From positions 88,824,301 through 88,888,300 of the forward strand of contig JAYESD010000005.1 of the NCBI GenBank assembly GCA_036927565.1: DNA of 64,000 bases, given 5' to 3'. Numbering within the stretch: position 1 is the first letter of the stretch; each line of letters begins with the position of its first letter. This document shows positions 1 to 10,955 of this stretch, in pieces. Position numbers and translations under genes: made by a program. The stretch comes from Tuctoria greenei (Eukaryota > Streptophyta > Magnoliopsida > Poales > Poaceae). A model generated the notes under the pieces. It made no database searches. It was not told where the DNA came from and saw only the letters and a list, made by a program, of their open reading frames with translations.

Positions 1-1777
1 GGAGAACGACTCCAGCTCTGGCCCCCTGCTTTTGCATGGAACCATCGAAGTAGAGGGTCCAGTGAGGTTCGGTGAAGACCGGAGCCTTGAGTTCCGACTT
101 CTGCTCACTAGGGCCCCCAGGGTTTGATAGAGAGGGGGTCCATTCCGCCATAAAATCTACCAATTCTTGACTCTTGATCGCTAGCCTTGGGATGAATTCA
201 AGATCGAATTCTGCCAATTCTGCTACCCACTTTGCAATGTTCCCAGTAGAGTTGGGATTATGCAAGATCACACGTAGTGAGTAAGAGGTCACCACTGAGA
301 TCTTGTGAGCTTGGAAGTAATGGCGAATCTTCCTGGAGGCGATGAGAACTGCATAAAGCAGCTTGTGCACCTCTAAGTATCGAGTCTTGGCATCATGTAG
401 TACTTTGCTGATGAAGTACACTGGGCGTTGGACTGTCCGGACCCTCCCGGAGGGGCCCGGAGCTTCCTCCACATCGCCTCGGACCCTCCTAGAGGGGTCC
501 GGATCCGCTTCGGGGACTTCTGGGTCCCTGCTAGAGGAGCCCGAAGCTTCTACTGGAGTGACCCGGACCCTCCCGGAGGGGTCCAAGTCTTCTGGGATAA
601 CTCCCAATTGATCCAAGTCTGGGGGCTGGGACCCAGACTCACCTTCAGGAACCTCCGGACCCTCCCGGAGGGGTCTGGATTCCTGAGCTTGAGATGGTTC
701 TGGTCTCCCCACGACCAGGACCATGCTGACAACCTCGTCGGTTGCTGAAATGTAAAGCAGTAAGGGCTCACCAGGGTTCGGAGCTACCAAGGTTGGTAGA
801 GTGGTGAGGAGCTGCTTTAGCTCCTGGAACGCCTTTTCTGCTTCTTCAGACCATTGAAATGATCCGGACTTCCTCAATAGCTTGAAAAAGGGTAACACCC
901 GTTCTGCCAGTCTTGAGATGAACCGGCTGAGGGCGGCTAGACATCCAGTTAGTTTCTGGACATCTTTGATGCGGGCTGGTGGCCGCATCTCCTCTATGGC
1001 TTTAATCTTCACCGAATTTGCCTCTATGCCCCGATGGTTTACCAGGAAACCAAGAAGCTTTCCGGAGCTAACCCCAAAGACGCACTTGTCTGGGTTCAGC
1101 TTCATGCGGGTGACCCGCAGCTTGTCGAAGACAGCTTGTAAGGTGTCAAGGAGTGACTCCTTGTCCTTGATCTTGACAACAATGTCATCAACATACACTT
1201 CCCCTATGTCTCTGATGAGCTCTCCAAAGGTTTTGTACATAGCTCGTACAAATGTTGAAGATGCATTCTTGAGACCAAATGGCATGGCAGTATAACAGTA
1301 CAATCCATCTACTGTGATAAAAGAAGTATGTTCTTCATCTTCCCTAGACATTCTGATTTGATGGTACCCAGAATATGCGTCTAGGAAACACTGTAATTCA
1401 CACCCGGAGGTGGAATCCACTATCTGATCTATTCTAGGTAGTGGGAATGGATCTTTTGGGCATGCCTTATTTAGTGTTGTATAGTCGATACACATCTGAA
1501 GCTTCCCGTCGGCCTTGGGTACAACGACTGGGTTTGCCAGCCATTTTGGATGGAAGACTGCTCGGATGAATCCAGCTTCGAGCAACTTCTTCACTTCTTG
1601 TCGTATGAAGTTCTGTCGCTCTACGGATTGCTTCTGAGGATTCTGATGTACAGGCCGAGCGTCAGGATAGATCTTCAGATTATGCTCGATCACTTCCCTA
1701 GGGATCCCAGGCATTTGTGACGGTTGCCAAGCAAACACGTCGACGTTAGCCCAGAGGAAAGTGATGAGCACGAGTTC
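1..1777 (-). CDS. pol: Tat pol, partial: reverse transcriptase, RNase H and start of archaeal-type RNase H
   Basis: I read the minus strand codon by codon from 1777 to 1 and found 592 codons with no stop. The RT core is clear: FLDAYSGYHQI near residue 131, MPFGLKNA near 165 and the catalytic YVDDIVVKI near 196. RNase H begins with PLLLYISATDE and resumes with RPVYFISKVLH near residue 452. Between them lies an insertion of about 93 residues (roughly 359-451), coded by copies of a GC-rich palindrome. WTLYFDGS near residue 570 starts a second RNase H of the type found after RT-RNase H in Tat elements. The frame is preceded by an in-frame UAG (1778-1780) separating it from protease, and it leaves the window still open. 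Confidence 0.92.
437..678 (-). repeat. Five dispersed copies of a ~23-bp GC-rich palindrome inside the RNase H coding region
   Basis: Copies lie at 437-460, 480-502, 522-543, 562-584 and 655-678. The core is CCGGACCCTCCCGGAGGGG followed by TCCGG, close to a perfect inverted repeat that can fold into a hairpin. In the pol frame several copies read as DPSGRVR or GPSGRVR. They are separated by non-identical acidic/proline-rich spacers of 20-70 bp, so this is a scattered array and not a simple tandem repeat. The whole array sits in frame between two halves of RNase H. The same motif occurs in D at 34611-34897 and once after integrase at 37174-37198. Confidence 0.9.
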
Positions 1778-2515
1778 CTATTTGTCATTCAAACCTCCCG
1801 ATATATGGGTGGTATGAGCGGCATCGGAACCGATTTGGACGAATTTGACGGGGATGTCAGTGTCGCCGCTTGGTTGCACGCGAGGTGCAGAGGTTGAGCC
1901 TCGTTGACGAATGCTCGGGGGTTTCGGAGCTTGTTCTTGCCTGGATTCTTCCTCCCGCGCTGTAGCAAGCGCATGAAGTTCCTCCAAAGTAGTCACTCTG
2001 GCAGTACGATCTCCGCGGATCCGGAGAACGCCAGCTGGTGTCGGCATCTTCAAGACCAGGTAGCCATAATGAGCAGCAGCCATGAATTTGTACAAGGCGG
2101 GTCTGCCCAGAATGGCGTTGAAGGGCAAGTTAATCTGAGTGACGTCAAAGATCAACTTCTAAGTGCGATAATTCTCCTGAGTCTCAAAGGTCACAAGGAA
2201 AGTAATGGCACCGAGTGGTGTTATGGCCCCCGGACCTACTCCGGAGAAAGGTCGGGAGGGGCGAAGGTCCGAAGGTCGGAGCTGAAGCTTGACGAAAGCT
2301 TCGAAGCTTATGAGGTCCAGCCTCGAACCTCCGTCCACCATTAAATGGTGGAGTTGAATGTTATTGATGGTAGGTGATACCATCAAAGGTAGCTGACCAC
2401 CTCCGATCATGTTCCAAGGGCAGTTTGAAGCATCAAAAACAATGGGTGCGTCCATCCACTTTCGATGAGGCTCCGCCCTGGCTGTAGGAGCTACTGAGGC
2501 CATGTCCCGCCGCAT
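1778..2515 (-). pseudogene. Tat aspartic protease segment, element A
   Basis: Minus-strand reading gives MVDGGSRLDLISFEAF, the retroviral-type protease active-site region (Asp-Gly-Gly in place of the usual Asp-Ser/Thr-Gly), and later LPFNAILGRPALY, the conserved Ile-Leu-Gly-Arg-Pro block. A TAG near 2156-2158 interrupts the domain, and the segment ends at a TAG at 1778-1780 right before RT. Protease and pol share one frame. Element D has the same protein at 32691-33520, including the terminal TAG, but lacks the stop near 2157. The domain processes the element polyprotein in virus-like particles by family knowledge. Confidence 0.85.
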
Positions 2516-2623
2516 AGTCTTGAGGACACGGCGGGAGGTGATGTCCCACGAACCACCAAAGATGGTGTTCTTGGTCTTCCGACGCTCATTGTCGGAGACG
2601 TCGGAGTCGTCGTCGACGGAGGT

Positions 2624-4194
2624 TAGACAACCTTCAGGACCTTTTTGGGGTCCTGGAAGCCCAGCTCCTCTTCAGCCAGAGCTTCGTTGACTTTCTGTTT
2701 TCCTTTCCTCTGACAGAAAGGAACTTCTTCCCAGCGCTTGTGGTAGCGCTCGGCAAGGTTTTGGACCTCCCGGCAGTCCTCCAAGTTGTGGCCGTTCGAC
2801 TTGTGAATAGGACACCACATTTTGGAGTTGCCACAGTCTTTAGAGGACGACCGAGGTCATTTCTCGGGGCGTGGCCCCCGGCCACCCAGAGCTGCTGTAG
2901 CTGCAGCAGTGGATGTGTCGACCGACAGCTTCTTCTTGCCCTTGGGCTTTTTCTTCTTTTTGCCACTCCCGGAGGTAGTGGCTTCGCATTTGGAGGATTT
3001 TTTGCCATCCTCCGGAGGTGGTTTGGAGTGCATTTCATGGCCCTCCGCAGCTTTGGCACATTTGTTTGCCAAGCTGAAGAGCTCTGTGACGCTAGTGATC
3101 TCCTTGACCGCCAGCTTCTCCAGCATCTTCTTATCCCGTACGCCCTGTCTAAATGCCACGATAACAAAAGCACTAGAGATAGAAGGAATGGTGTTTCATA
3201 CCTAGGAGAACCTCTGGATAAATGAGCGCAAGGATTCTCCTCCCTTCGGCACAACTGCAAAAAGGTCCAGTTCAGTGCCTGGTCAGGTGTATGAACTCCC
3301 AAAATTGGCAGTGAACTGTTGGCACAATTCCTCCCAACTATTGATATAGTTGTGAGGAAGGCTCATGAACCAGGACTTGGCGGTCCCAGTCAAAGCCACT
3401 GGGAAGTAGTTGGCCATTATGGCCTCGTTACCTCCGGCCGCAAGGATTGCGGTGGTGTAAATTTGGAGAAACTCGGTGGGGTTAACTGTCCCGTCAAATT
3501 TCTCAGACAGGTGAGGCCGGAACTTGTGTGGCCATCTGACCATGCGTAGGTGCATGGCCAGTGCAGAACAGTCTCCTCCTAATCCCTCGAGAGCAGGGCT
3601 GTCATGAGCCCCTCGCCTTTCACGAGCACGCTCGATATGGACACGACCATCCTACTGACGGTAACGGCGATCAAGCTCCGCCCAGAGGTCATGAGTTGAC
3701 ATCCTGGTTACCGTATGAGTACGTCGCGCCCCAGAGGGTAGCGACATAACTTGCTGTGACACATCATGCCTCCTATTCTGGGAAGCATGCGGACCAAGTC
3801 TGCCAGACACGGTCCAGCGCTGCGATGGGGCCCGCCCCGAAGGAGGAGGACCTTGGTTGCTGATGCGGTCGGCTGCTGCTGCAACCAGATGTTCCACATC
3901 AGCTCTCCACTGCTCCATTGCATACTGGGATGCACCTGGAGGTGGTGGACGTTGGATGAGAGCACACGTTGCATGAAGCGCGTGTTCAGGGTTGTTGTTA
4001 TTTGCCGATGCAGTGACCGACACCGATGCATCGTCACGCTGCTCAACTTGACGTGTTGGTGCAGGCGGTGGTGGTGGAGGCATGACTCCTGCTGAAGCCA
4101 CGGCACCTGCTGGTTGCTGCATGTTGGAGGGATTGCCTCCAGTGGGTTGAACGGCAGGGTTGCCGTTGGGTGATCCAGCAGCTGAGTTCACCAT
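2624..4194 (-). pseudogene. gag: Tat gag, element A, with stops and a frameshift
   Basis: The start is ATG at 4194, 39 bp inside the 5' LTR end. The N-terminal 170 residues are low-complexity, rich in Pro, Ala, Asn and Gln. The capsid-like gag domain lies at about 3283-3555 with KFDGTVNPTEFLQIY and WFMSLPHNYINSWEEL. Then come a Lys-rich linker (SGSGKKKKKPKGKKK) and a CPIHKSNGHNLEDC knuckle-like motif near 2800. In-frame stops occur at about 3652 and 3283 and near 3200; compared with D, most arose by C-to-T change (CAG to TAG, CGA to TGA). A 1-base deletion near 2625, relative to D, shifts the frame before protease. Confidence 0.87.
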
Positions 4195-4212
4195 ACTCGA
4201 AATCTCGGGCAC

Positions 4213-4230
4213 CCCCTTCCTGGCGCGCCA
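4213..4230 (-). other. Primer binding site, element A
   Basis: Two bases inside the LTR end the minus strand reads TGGCGCGCCAGGAAGGGG, with the TGG start typical of a site pairing with the CCA end of a tRNA. Element D has a nearly identical sequence at the same place (31081-31098). I do not assign the tRNA species. Confidence 0.8.
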
Positions 4231-4232
4231 AC

Positions 4233-5111
4233 TGTCGGTGTATGGATTTGCAGATCTCCTGACACTGCCTTTGGTAGATCGAGGAGTTGTAGTTCGGTAA
4301 TGGGCGCGTAGAGATTCAAGAAGGTGAAAGACACGTGTACACAGAGGTTTACGTGGTTCGGGCCTCCTGAGCATAATACCCTACTCCACGGGGTGTGTTG
4401 GTGATGTATTAAGCTTGTGAGTCTAGAAGAAGCTCCAGAAGAAGAAGCTTGTCTAGCTCAGGGTGTTCTGTAGTGGTCTGGAACCGTTCCTTGTGTATCG
4501 TCGACCAGTCCTTTCATAGTACAAGGACTGGTCGTTACAACGTTAGCCTGGCCCGACAGGTGGCCCCGGCGGTTACACTTGCTTGATACACAATAAATGG
4601 GGTTAATTACCCTTAATAGCCTGGTAACGAGCCTTAACAGTGCCATTACCAGTATTAAGGGGTACCTGATCGTGTGTCATTAATATGGTATTAATGACAA
4701 TTAATCGGGTCTTGAAGTCTTTGATTGCTCCTTGAAGGTCCAGAGCCATTGGGGGGTCCACCAGCCTGATTGTTGAAGTTGAAGGTCTGGCGGTCGCCAC
4801 GTGGCAGCACTGAAGCTTATCGTTGTGGACGAGTAGGTCCGGTGCTACTGGACACGTGTTAGTACCAGAGCTTCCCTTTGTCTGGGGTTAGGTCTGGGGT
4901 GCCATATTGGTATACCGACCGGAGCTTCCCATGTGTGGGTGATAGCTCTGGTCTTATGATACACGTGGCGGCCTTGGGACTAACCATGTCGGGGAAGCGG
5001 GTCTGGTTACGCCTGACATGTGGGCCCTTCGGAGGTCTTCAAATCTGGTAGATGGAGTTTCCTTGTGATCTTTGCAATCCCAAGGGGTATCCGGTATGGA
5101 GGGTACCGACA
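4233..5111 (-). repeat. 5' LTR of Tat element A
   Basis: It is 879 bp long. On the minus strand it begins TGTCGGTACCC and ends CCGACA, giving a 6-bp terminal inverted repeat TGTCGG/CCGACA. It aligns along its length with the D LTRs (30237-31078, 42420-43258). The TATA region, intact in D as TATAAAAGGG, is altered here near 4515. Confidence 0.93.
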
Positions 5112-6190
5112 CCAACAATTTTCTCGGTGCTATGGCATAGTTCCACACTTATTTAAGGATGAGAACAGAGAGGGAATCTCAGACCTCACAGAAAAACAAT
5201 CATCTTCTGTTCCTCCCATCCAAGTCATGGCCGACAAGAAACTTGTACCTCATGCCTCCTGTAGCTCAACTTCAACCTGAGCGAAGTCATTGTGTCGGCC
5301 AATGAGAGCACCACTCTCGCGTTGGATTCTGTCATGGCATTAGATGCTACACCTCTCGCTATGATACTACAATCAAAGACTCCAAGCGGTCATAGCACCA
5401 CACCTTGTGGTGCTGCCTGGTCGCTCTCCCCTTAGAGGACACCCATGAAGTCGATGACACCTAACCATCGTCCGATTAGGGCTGGTCTTAACCCAGTCAA
5501 GATGCGTTTTTTCCATAGGAAAGATGAGTCTCTCCCCTACATTGCTGCCCGATGAGGAGTATGTGGGCACGATGAAAACAAAGAAGGGTGATGTAGTGAG
5601 TCACCACTACAAGTCACCTACTCGTGCCTCAAACATATGGGAAACCACCTATTATCCATGGAGTGTGCAAACCTGAAGGAGGCTATGCAAAAGGCCTCAT
5701 TAAGCGTGTGGATAATCTAGTGGGGGAGGAGTGGACAGGCTCGTCGCCCTCCAAGATTAGGCGACATCTCTCGCCGCCTGTCATCAGGGAGCCACCTGGC
5801 CAATTTGAGGACACAACGGGAAGTCTCCTCGTGCCCCTAAAGTGGCATAGCTTTCTAAGGCGTTAGCTTCTCTCCGTTTGGAGAACAAGAAGATGTCTGA
5901 CTTAGTGGTTGAAGGGCGCATCGAGAGGACAGAGATGAAGGATGAACTCATCTCCCTCAAGAAGGAGATTGACAGAATTCGTCGTGGCATGAGCGCCAAG
6001 CTGTGGCGCTTATGCAATACCGTCACAGAGCCCGACATCTGCAACACACCATAGATTAGATGTCTTGACAGCATAGGATGCTTACTAGTTTAGGTTTAGT
6101 TTTATTTTCCAAATTCGGAATGAATAATGTAAGCATCCCGAATTTTTTAATTCAATAAAGTGAACTAACCGGTTCATCTAACACCGGCAA
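5112..6190 (+). pseudogene. Unidentified gene-like stretch with TATA-like box and decayed reading frames
   Basis: I do not recognise this. A TATA-like TTATTTAAGG at 5146-5155 is followed by a short leader and an ATG at 5228 (MADKKLVPHAS...), which stops after 17 codons. Other frames continue with coding-like sequence: EVIVSANESTTLALD near 5290-5340, an Arg/Pro-rich part near 5450-5560, and a charged probable coiled coil (RTEMKDELISLKKEIDRI) near 5925-5980 ending at a stop near 6053. An AATAAA lies at 6154. It sits between the Tat LTR and the Athila-like B1 3' region, so it may be the decayed second ORF of B1, but it does not resemble the ORF1 of element C. Captured host sequence is an alternative. 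Confidence 0.4.
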
Positions 6191-7690
6191 AGTCCCCCTT
6201 TAGTTAATTTTTGTTGAATAAAGAATTCAAGGAACAAGTGTGGGGAAGGCACCCCGAATCGCGAAATCCCGACGTGCAAAACTAGCGTTGCACCTTGAAA
6301 CACGTCGCAACCGAACATACGGTTTTACATGCCGAAACAGAACAATAGAGAGGCCAGAAGGGGGTCTGTCGGACCCCCTGCTCAGCCGAACTGGTGTGGG
6401 CTCCACACGGCTCCGTTTTGCTCCACAAATTCGGTTTGGATCTCCTATCTCTGAATTCACGTGTTGCCCTGCCGTTTAAGTTGATTTCATATTTAAAATC
6501 AAATATTTAAAATGAATAGTCTCAACAATTGAAATTAGAACTTTTAAGTCAAAATTTGCTTGAGCTGAAAATTTTAATACTTTATGTTATAACTTATTGC
6601 ATTGATTATGATTCCCACAATTAAAGTAGGAAAAACACATCATCTAAGTATTTGACTAGTGTGACATGGTAAATGATTTACTCTAGGAGATATCTCTTTG
6701 CTAGAAATTGATTTTGATAATTGTAAAAATTTGGAGTCTTGAACTTTGCCCAACTCTCTCATTGGAAATTTAAATACCTACCAAGGACATATGATACATT
6801 TCTTGAAAACCACATGCATACGCTACTTTGATTTTTTATTGAACTTTGTCAAACTCATGACCCAATTGAGTGAGGACATATGATATATTTCTTGCAAACC
6901 ACATGCATATGCCACTTTGTTTTTTTATTGAACTTTGTCAAACTCATGACCCAATTGAGTGACATGCATGAACTTCTGATTTAGAAATTCTTGTGCACTC
7001 CATTCATTCAAAATATCTCACATTGAGAATTTGCATCCACTATTCATCCATCTGAAAAGAAACTCCATGCGTTATGGTTATTAAAATCTCTCTAGAAAAA
7101 TAAAAAGGAGTAGAAGACATGGCTATAAAAAAAGAGAATAAGTAGCCATGTTTCATCCTTAATGAGAGAAAATCATGGAGTCAACATTTATCCATTCCAT
7201 TCATGCGCACAAGGATTTTCTTTATCAAATTATTTATTGCATAAGTCTCTCATAGGATCATGTTTTTGATATAGTGATATATGAATTGCAATATGTGCCA
7301 TATTTATCCCTACCAAGCCCCATATATAGCCATACTTAGTATAGGGACAAAATTGGCAAAACATGCCAAGGTGAGGATCGAAACACTGAGAGAGATTTGA
7401 GAGATTCCAAATGAGAGATAAGACAAATGCTTCTTTGACTTTCCAAATATAGCAAATTGTCAAATCATTTCAGCATGAGAAGATCCAAAGAAACTACATT
7501 CCAACCATTCGACTCTTTAAACACCAAAGGTTGATGTGATAGCCACATTCAAAGGGAATTCATGAATTCAGGTATAAGTTGAAATATCTAGTAAATTCAT
7601 TTTCTAACTTATATCAAATTTATGACAACACTTTAGTTCTTATTTTTGCCTTCACTTGAGGACAGGCACAGGACTGAGTGTGGGGGAGTT
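6190..7690 (+). mobile_element. Athila-like element B1: 3' untranslated region and polypurine tract
   Basis: From about 6190 the sequence aligns with 44296-45736 and more loosely with the reverse complement of 20087-21419 in element C. All three hold a long AT-rich stretch with no open frame, between the second ORF and the 3' LTR. It ends in a purine tract (GTGTGGGGGAGTT) directly before the LTR at 7691. The region carries no gene I can support. Upstream parts of B1 are lost or replaced by the gene-like stretch and element A. Confidence 0.75.
6785..6962 (+). repeat. 89-bp tandem duplication in the B1 3' region
   Basis: Units 6785-6873 and 6874-6962 both start GGACATATGAT and end CAATTGAGTGA, with a handful of differences. 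The related B2 copy has the unit once (about 44875-44963), so the duplication happened in B1. Confidence 0.88.
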
Positions 7691-8320
7691 TATTGACGGT
7701 CCTTAAGTGCCATATTTAGACCGTCAATCCACCTCATAATGTTCCCAAAAGAGAAACATAACATAGTGGTAGGGTTAAACACTAACCAATTCTACAAGTG
7801 TTAGTGTTTATTTGTATGCAGGTGAATTAATACCAAAAAATGCCAAGACACGAGGGAGTAACCCATAAAATTGGATTCCAGCAAATCAGGCAACGCCAAG
7901 TGGCATCACTGGATCAAATGGCCCACAAACAATCGTAACTGAGGCAATGCAACGGTGTAGCGCCCCAACACATTAGGAGGACCCAACAGCCAGCGATCTG
8001 GAGAAAGCACACACAAATCAGGGCAGAGATCAGATCGTGTGAATCCCCTATTCGGTCGACCCCGTCTTGGCACCAAATTCGGTCAAACAACGCGTGTTGA
8101 CTCCTCATGGCTTCCTGGTGGCGGGGATGACTGAATCACGGGCATTTGGTGGCAGGAGCTGACCCTTGACCTATAAATAGCACCCCACACCTCACTTCAC
8201 ACACACAACAAAAGTTGAGAATAGAATACCACTCCTAAGATTTAGAGTAGTCCTAGAGGCTGTCACATAGAAGGAGAGTGTGGTGAAGAGTTTAGAAAAA
8301 GAAGGCTTGGGCTTGTCAAG
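7691..8320 (+). repeat. Athila-like 3' LTR of B1, truncated at right
   Basis: It starts TATTGACGGTCC, one base off the family start TGTTGACGG. A TATA box (CTATAAATAG) lies near 8171. It is cut at 8320 by the Del-type LTR that begins at 8321. The last five bases, TCAAG (8316-8320), would be the left target duplication of that insertion; the right copy is not in the window. The B2 LTR shows what follows (GGGCTTGTCAAGTCCC near 46332). Confidence 0.85.
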
Positions 8321-8902
8321 TGTGACACCCGGTTTCGAAAATGAATCAAGTGAACGCATATGTGTGCCCAGGATGTTCATCACACATACACGACAAAACC
8401 ACAAATGATATACAGAAAATACACCACGTCACAAATAGTAAATAAGCACCTTATTACAATATTCCGATGGTTCACGAATTACAAATCGCTAATTATTACT
8501 ATTGCAGCGGAAAGATAATATAAACTAAGTAGCATGACACCACTCCATAGGCAGTCGACGATAGCAGACAACCTAATACTCCACTCAATCCTCATGGCAC
8601 TCCCAAATATCACCTGTAACTGTTGCTGGGGAAATTGCAAGGGTGAGCACATGTCGTACTCAGCAAGTGTGGGAAGTATGTCATGTAGCTAAAAGCAAGG
8701 ATGATAATAAATGGCTAATTGCATAAAAGTACATTCAAAACTGTTGAAATGCAATATTATGATCATTAAGCGAGATCAAATCCCATCATAGCCTAAATAC
8801 CAATAATACCATGTCCAACACCATTATTGTAGCATAAATAACCATAATCATCCATAATAGTCCATAACCATCCATATTCAACTCATAATTGTTCAACCAA
8901 AT

Positions 8903-9800
8903 TGATGAGGACATCACTTCTATGGATACAAACAACACTCCATTGAACATACAAGATGCAATCAATAGAGTTCACACACAACAATTAATTTCAGAGGTGA
9001 GCTCGTTCTTATATGTTTCCTTATATATTTTTGAGAATAGATTGCTACCTAATAATATAATTGTGATTAGGATACATGGAGAGTTTCAAGGAGTAATTGG
9101 AGGAAATTTTAGGGGCTTGGAGCAGAGAATACGTGCAAAGAAGATGGAAACCGACCCCAACTCAAAATTATGTTCAACTCGGAGTCCAGGAGCAGTTTGC
9201 ACTAAAATGAACGCACAGGACGTATACAAACTCGGTTTTGGACGTTCTACATATGCAAGGAAAGGGGAGAGGATAAACTTTCCAATTCTGGTGGTCCCAT
9301 GTTGTGATACCTTGGCAGTCGACGGGAATCATCAAAACAAAATCGAGTTCAGAATCTGTCAGAGTGCTGCGCCACCATATTGGGCCATTGGGCCTTATAT
9401 CAAGTCTGCATCCCTTATTTTCATGTCTTAGGGTTAGGTCACGACTCTAACACCCTTTGGAAGTCCTCCCACCTATATATACTCCATAGTATTCGCCATG
9501 AACAATTGGGGTTTTCTTAGATTAAAAGTTTCGCCGTTTATCGGTTTGTGAAACCCCAATTCAGCAATTTCAGATTGCTTCTTCTACGCTATTGCTTGTG
9601 TTCTCGATTGCACTTGCAGGGATTAGCCTTCTTGGGGAGTTCAAGTGTGTGAAGCACGGTTTATAACCAACAGAGCGGTGGTGTAGTGATTGCAGGGGCT
9701 GTTCTTGTTCTACTCGAGAGCCTCGGATCATCAACGTCGAGATCTCCATCAGTCGACTTATCCATTACCTTTCGAAATATCGGGCCTAAACCCCTTATCA
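8903..9800 (+). repeat. 5' LTR of element K
   Basis: 898 bp, starting TGATGAGG and ending CCCCTTATCA (imperfect terminal inverted repeat). A TATA-like CTATATATACTCC lies at 9472-9484. A 180-codon frame across the LTR start is not conserved in the 3' LTR and is not called as a gene. Confidence 0.93.
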
Positions 9801-9802
9801 AT

Positions 9803-9812
9803 TGGTATCAGA
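9803..9812 (+). other. Primer binding site of K (initiator tRNA-Met type)
   Basis: TGGTATCAGA lies two bases after the LTR end, matching the start of the standard plant initiator-Met primer site TGGTATCAGAGC. The following bases diverge (TTTCC). Confidence 0.88.
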
Positions 9813-10955
9813 TTTCCAGGTTTACCGTTAGGTAATTGATATATCCTTTTTGTTAGTTTGTTTATGCCTAGAGTCCACAAAAAGCCACAAAAAACTTGTA
9901 GTTTAGTAGATCTATTCATCACTTTGTCCAAACCACTGTTGAGCCTTTGCCACTTTGGTTTTCAGTTAGGTTTTGTTGAGTTTGTGTTTGTGGTTGAGTC
10001 ATATTGCTGGTTTAGAAAGTGTTTTTAGTCTTAGTTTGAGTTTTGCATTGTGTTGATTCATCCTTTTGAATCACGCTATCACGTCCAGATTAGATTCATT
10101 TGTGTCCAGTTTGGTATTTTCATCATATCTCACTCATACAAACTGGGATTTTGGTGTTCTTGTACTTTTTGGAAAGATTAAGAAATTTCCTATAACCTTT
10201 GTATTCATTAATTTCCCAAAAATAAGAGGTATCAAGGTCAAAATTGCACTAGATCTGAATCCGTTATTGACCTATAATTTATGAAGAGTCTGCATTTCGT
10301 GGGCGATATCTATTATTTTTCTGATCCGAAAGAGGTCTTTCATTTACATAAATTAAAGAAGAGAGAGGTATATAATCTTGCTGTTAAAAGTTTTTAGATT
10401 TGGGGCCTCTAAGGGTGCCTAATTATCCTTGGAAGATTGAGCAGAAAATCTATAATAGACCTATAGGATATCTTTGATTGCTTTGCATTGTGTTCTTCTT
10501 TTGTAGCACATTTAAAATAATGACAAAATAAAAAGGCAAGTACAAAAAAAATATAAAAGCTGCACAAAAAAAACAGAAGTGCTTGCATCCTTTGTTTCCT
10601 ATAGTTTTGTTTCATGTCTTGCTAGCTTTAACTACTAGGAACACATTTAGGCCAGCAATTTTGACAAGTACTTTGGACACTTATTCAACTTTACTATATG
10701 ATTGAATTGTTGCTAATCCTTGCTACATATAAAGTGCCATCCGAACTACACTTTTCTCTTGAGCAGAATCGATACACCTTTTGCAATCACCCCATGCTCG
10801 ATTGGTTCTTCACACCGGCCACCGTTTGGCACCTGTAGTGTCAGTAAGAACACTTGTAAGAGCGTGGTAAGATACTTGAGATTGTGTGATTCTACTACCA
10901 CTTTGCCATTATTCTTTGTAGTTGATAGGGATAACATATTTTTGTTGTCTTCTGT
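9813..10955 (+). other. Leader of element K, no gene recognised
   Basis: An AT-rich stretch with no long frame. Short A-rich pieces near 10540-10580 resemble the leader of element H (reverse complement of 61830-61900). Any gag coding sequence is lost or unrecognisable. Confidence 0.6.

Larger units (their letters stand above)
1..5111 (-). mobile_element. Tat-lineage Ty3/gypsy retrotransposon A, 3' part cut by window edge
   Basis: On the minus strand the order is 5' LTR (4233-5111), primer site (4213-4230), gag, protease, reverse transcriptase, RNase H and the start of a second, archaeal-type RNase H at the left edge. Integrase, the 3' region and the 3' LTR lie outside the window. Two RNase H domains are known from the Tat/Ogre group. 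LTR, leader and protein sequence match element D (30237-43258), so both belong to one family. The base just right of the LTR is 5112 (CCAAC follows); the matching target duplication cannot be seen. Pol is better preserved than in D: one frame runs open from 1777 to 1. Confidence 0.93.

Noticed and set aside
882..1295. 137-codon plus-strand frame
   Set aside because: It lies exactly opposite the open RT frame of element A; low-stop antisense shadow of a conserved coding strand.
2634..3302. 222-codon minus-strand frame across gag and the knuckle region of A
   Set aside because: It is in a different frame from the gag domain motifs and reads Arg/Ser-rich junk; the homologous region in D gives the same kind of shadow (32046-32645).
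8889..9431. 180-codon frame starting at the K 5' LTR
   Set aside because: It crosses the LTR boundary and is not kept in the 3' LTR copy (12428-12901 differs and stops early); no protein features.
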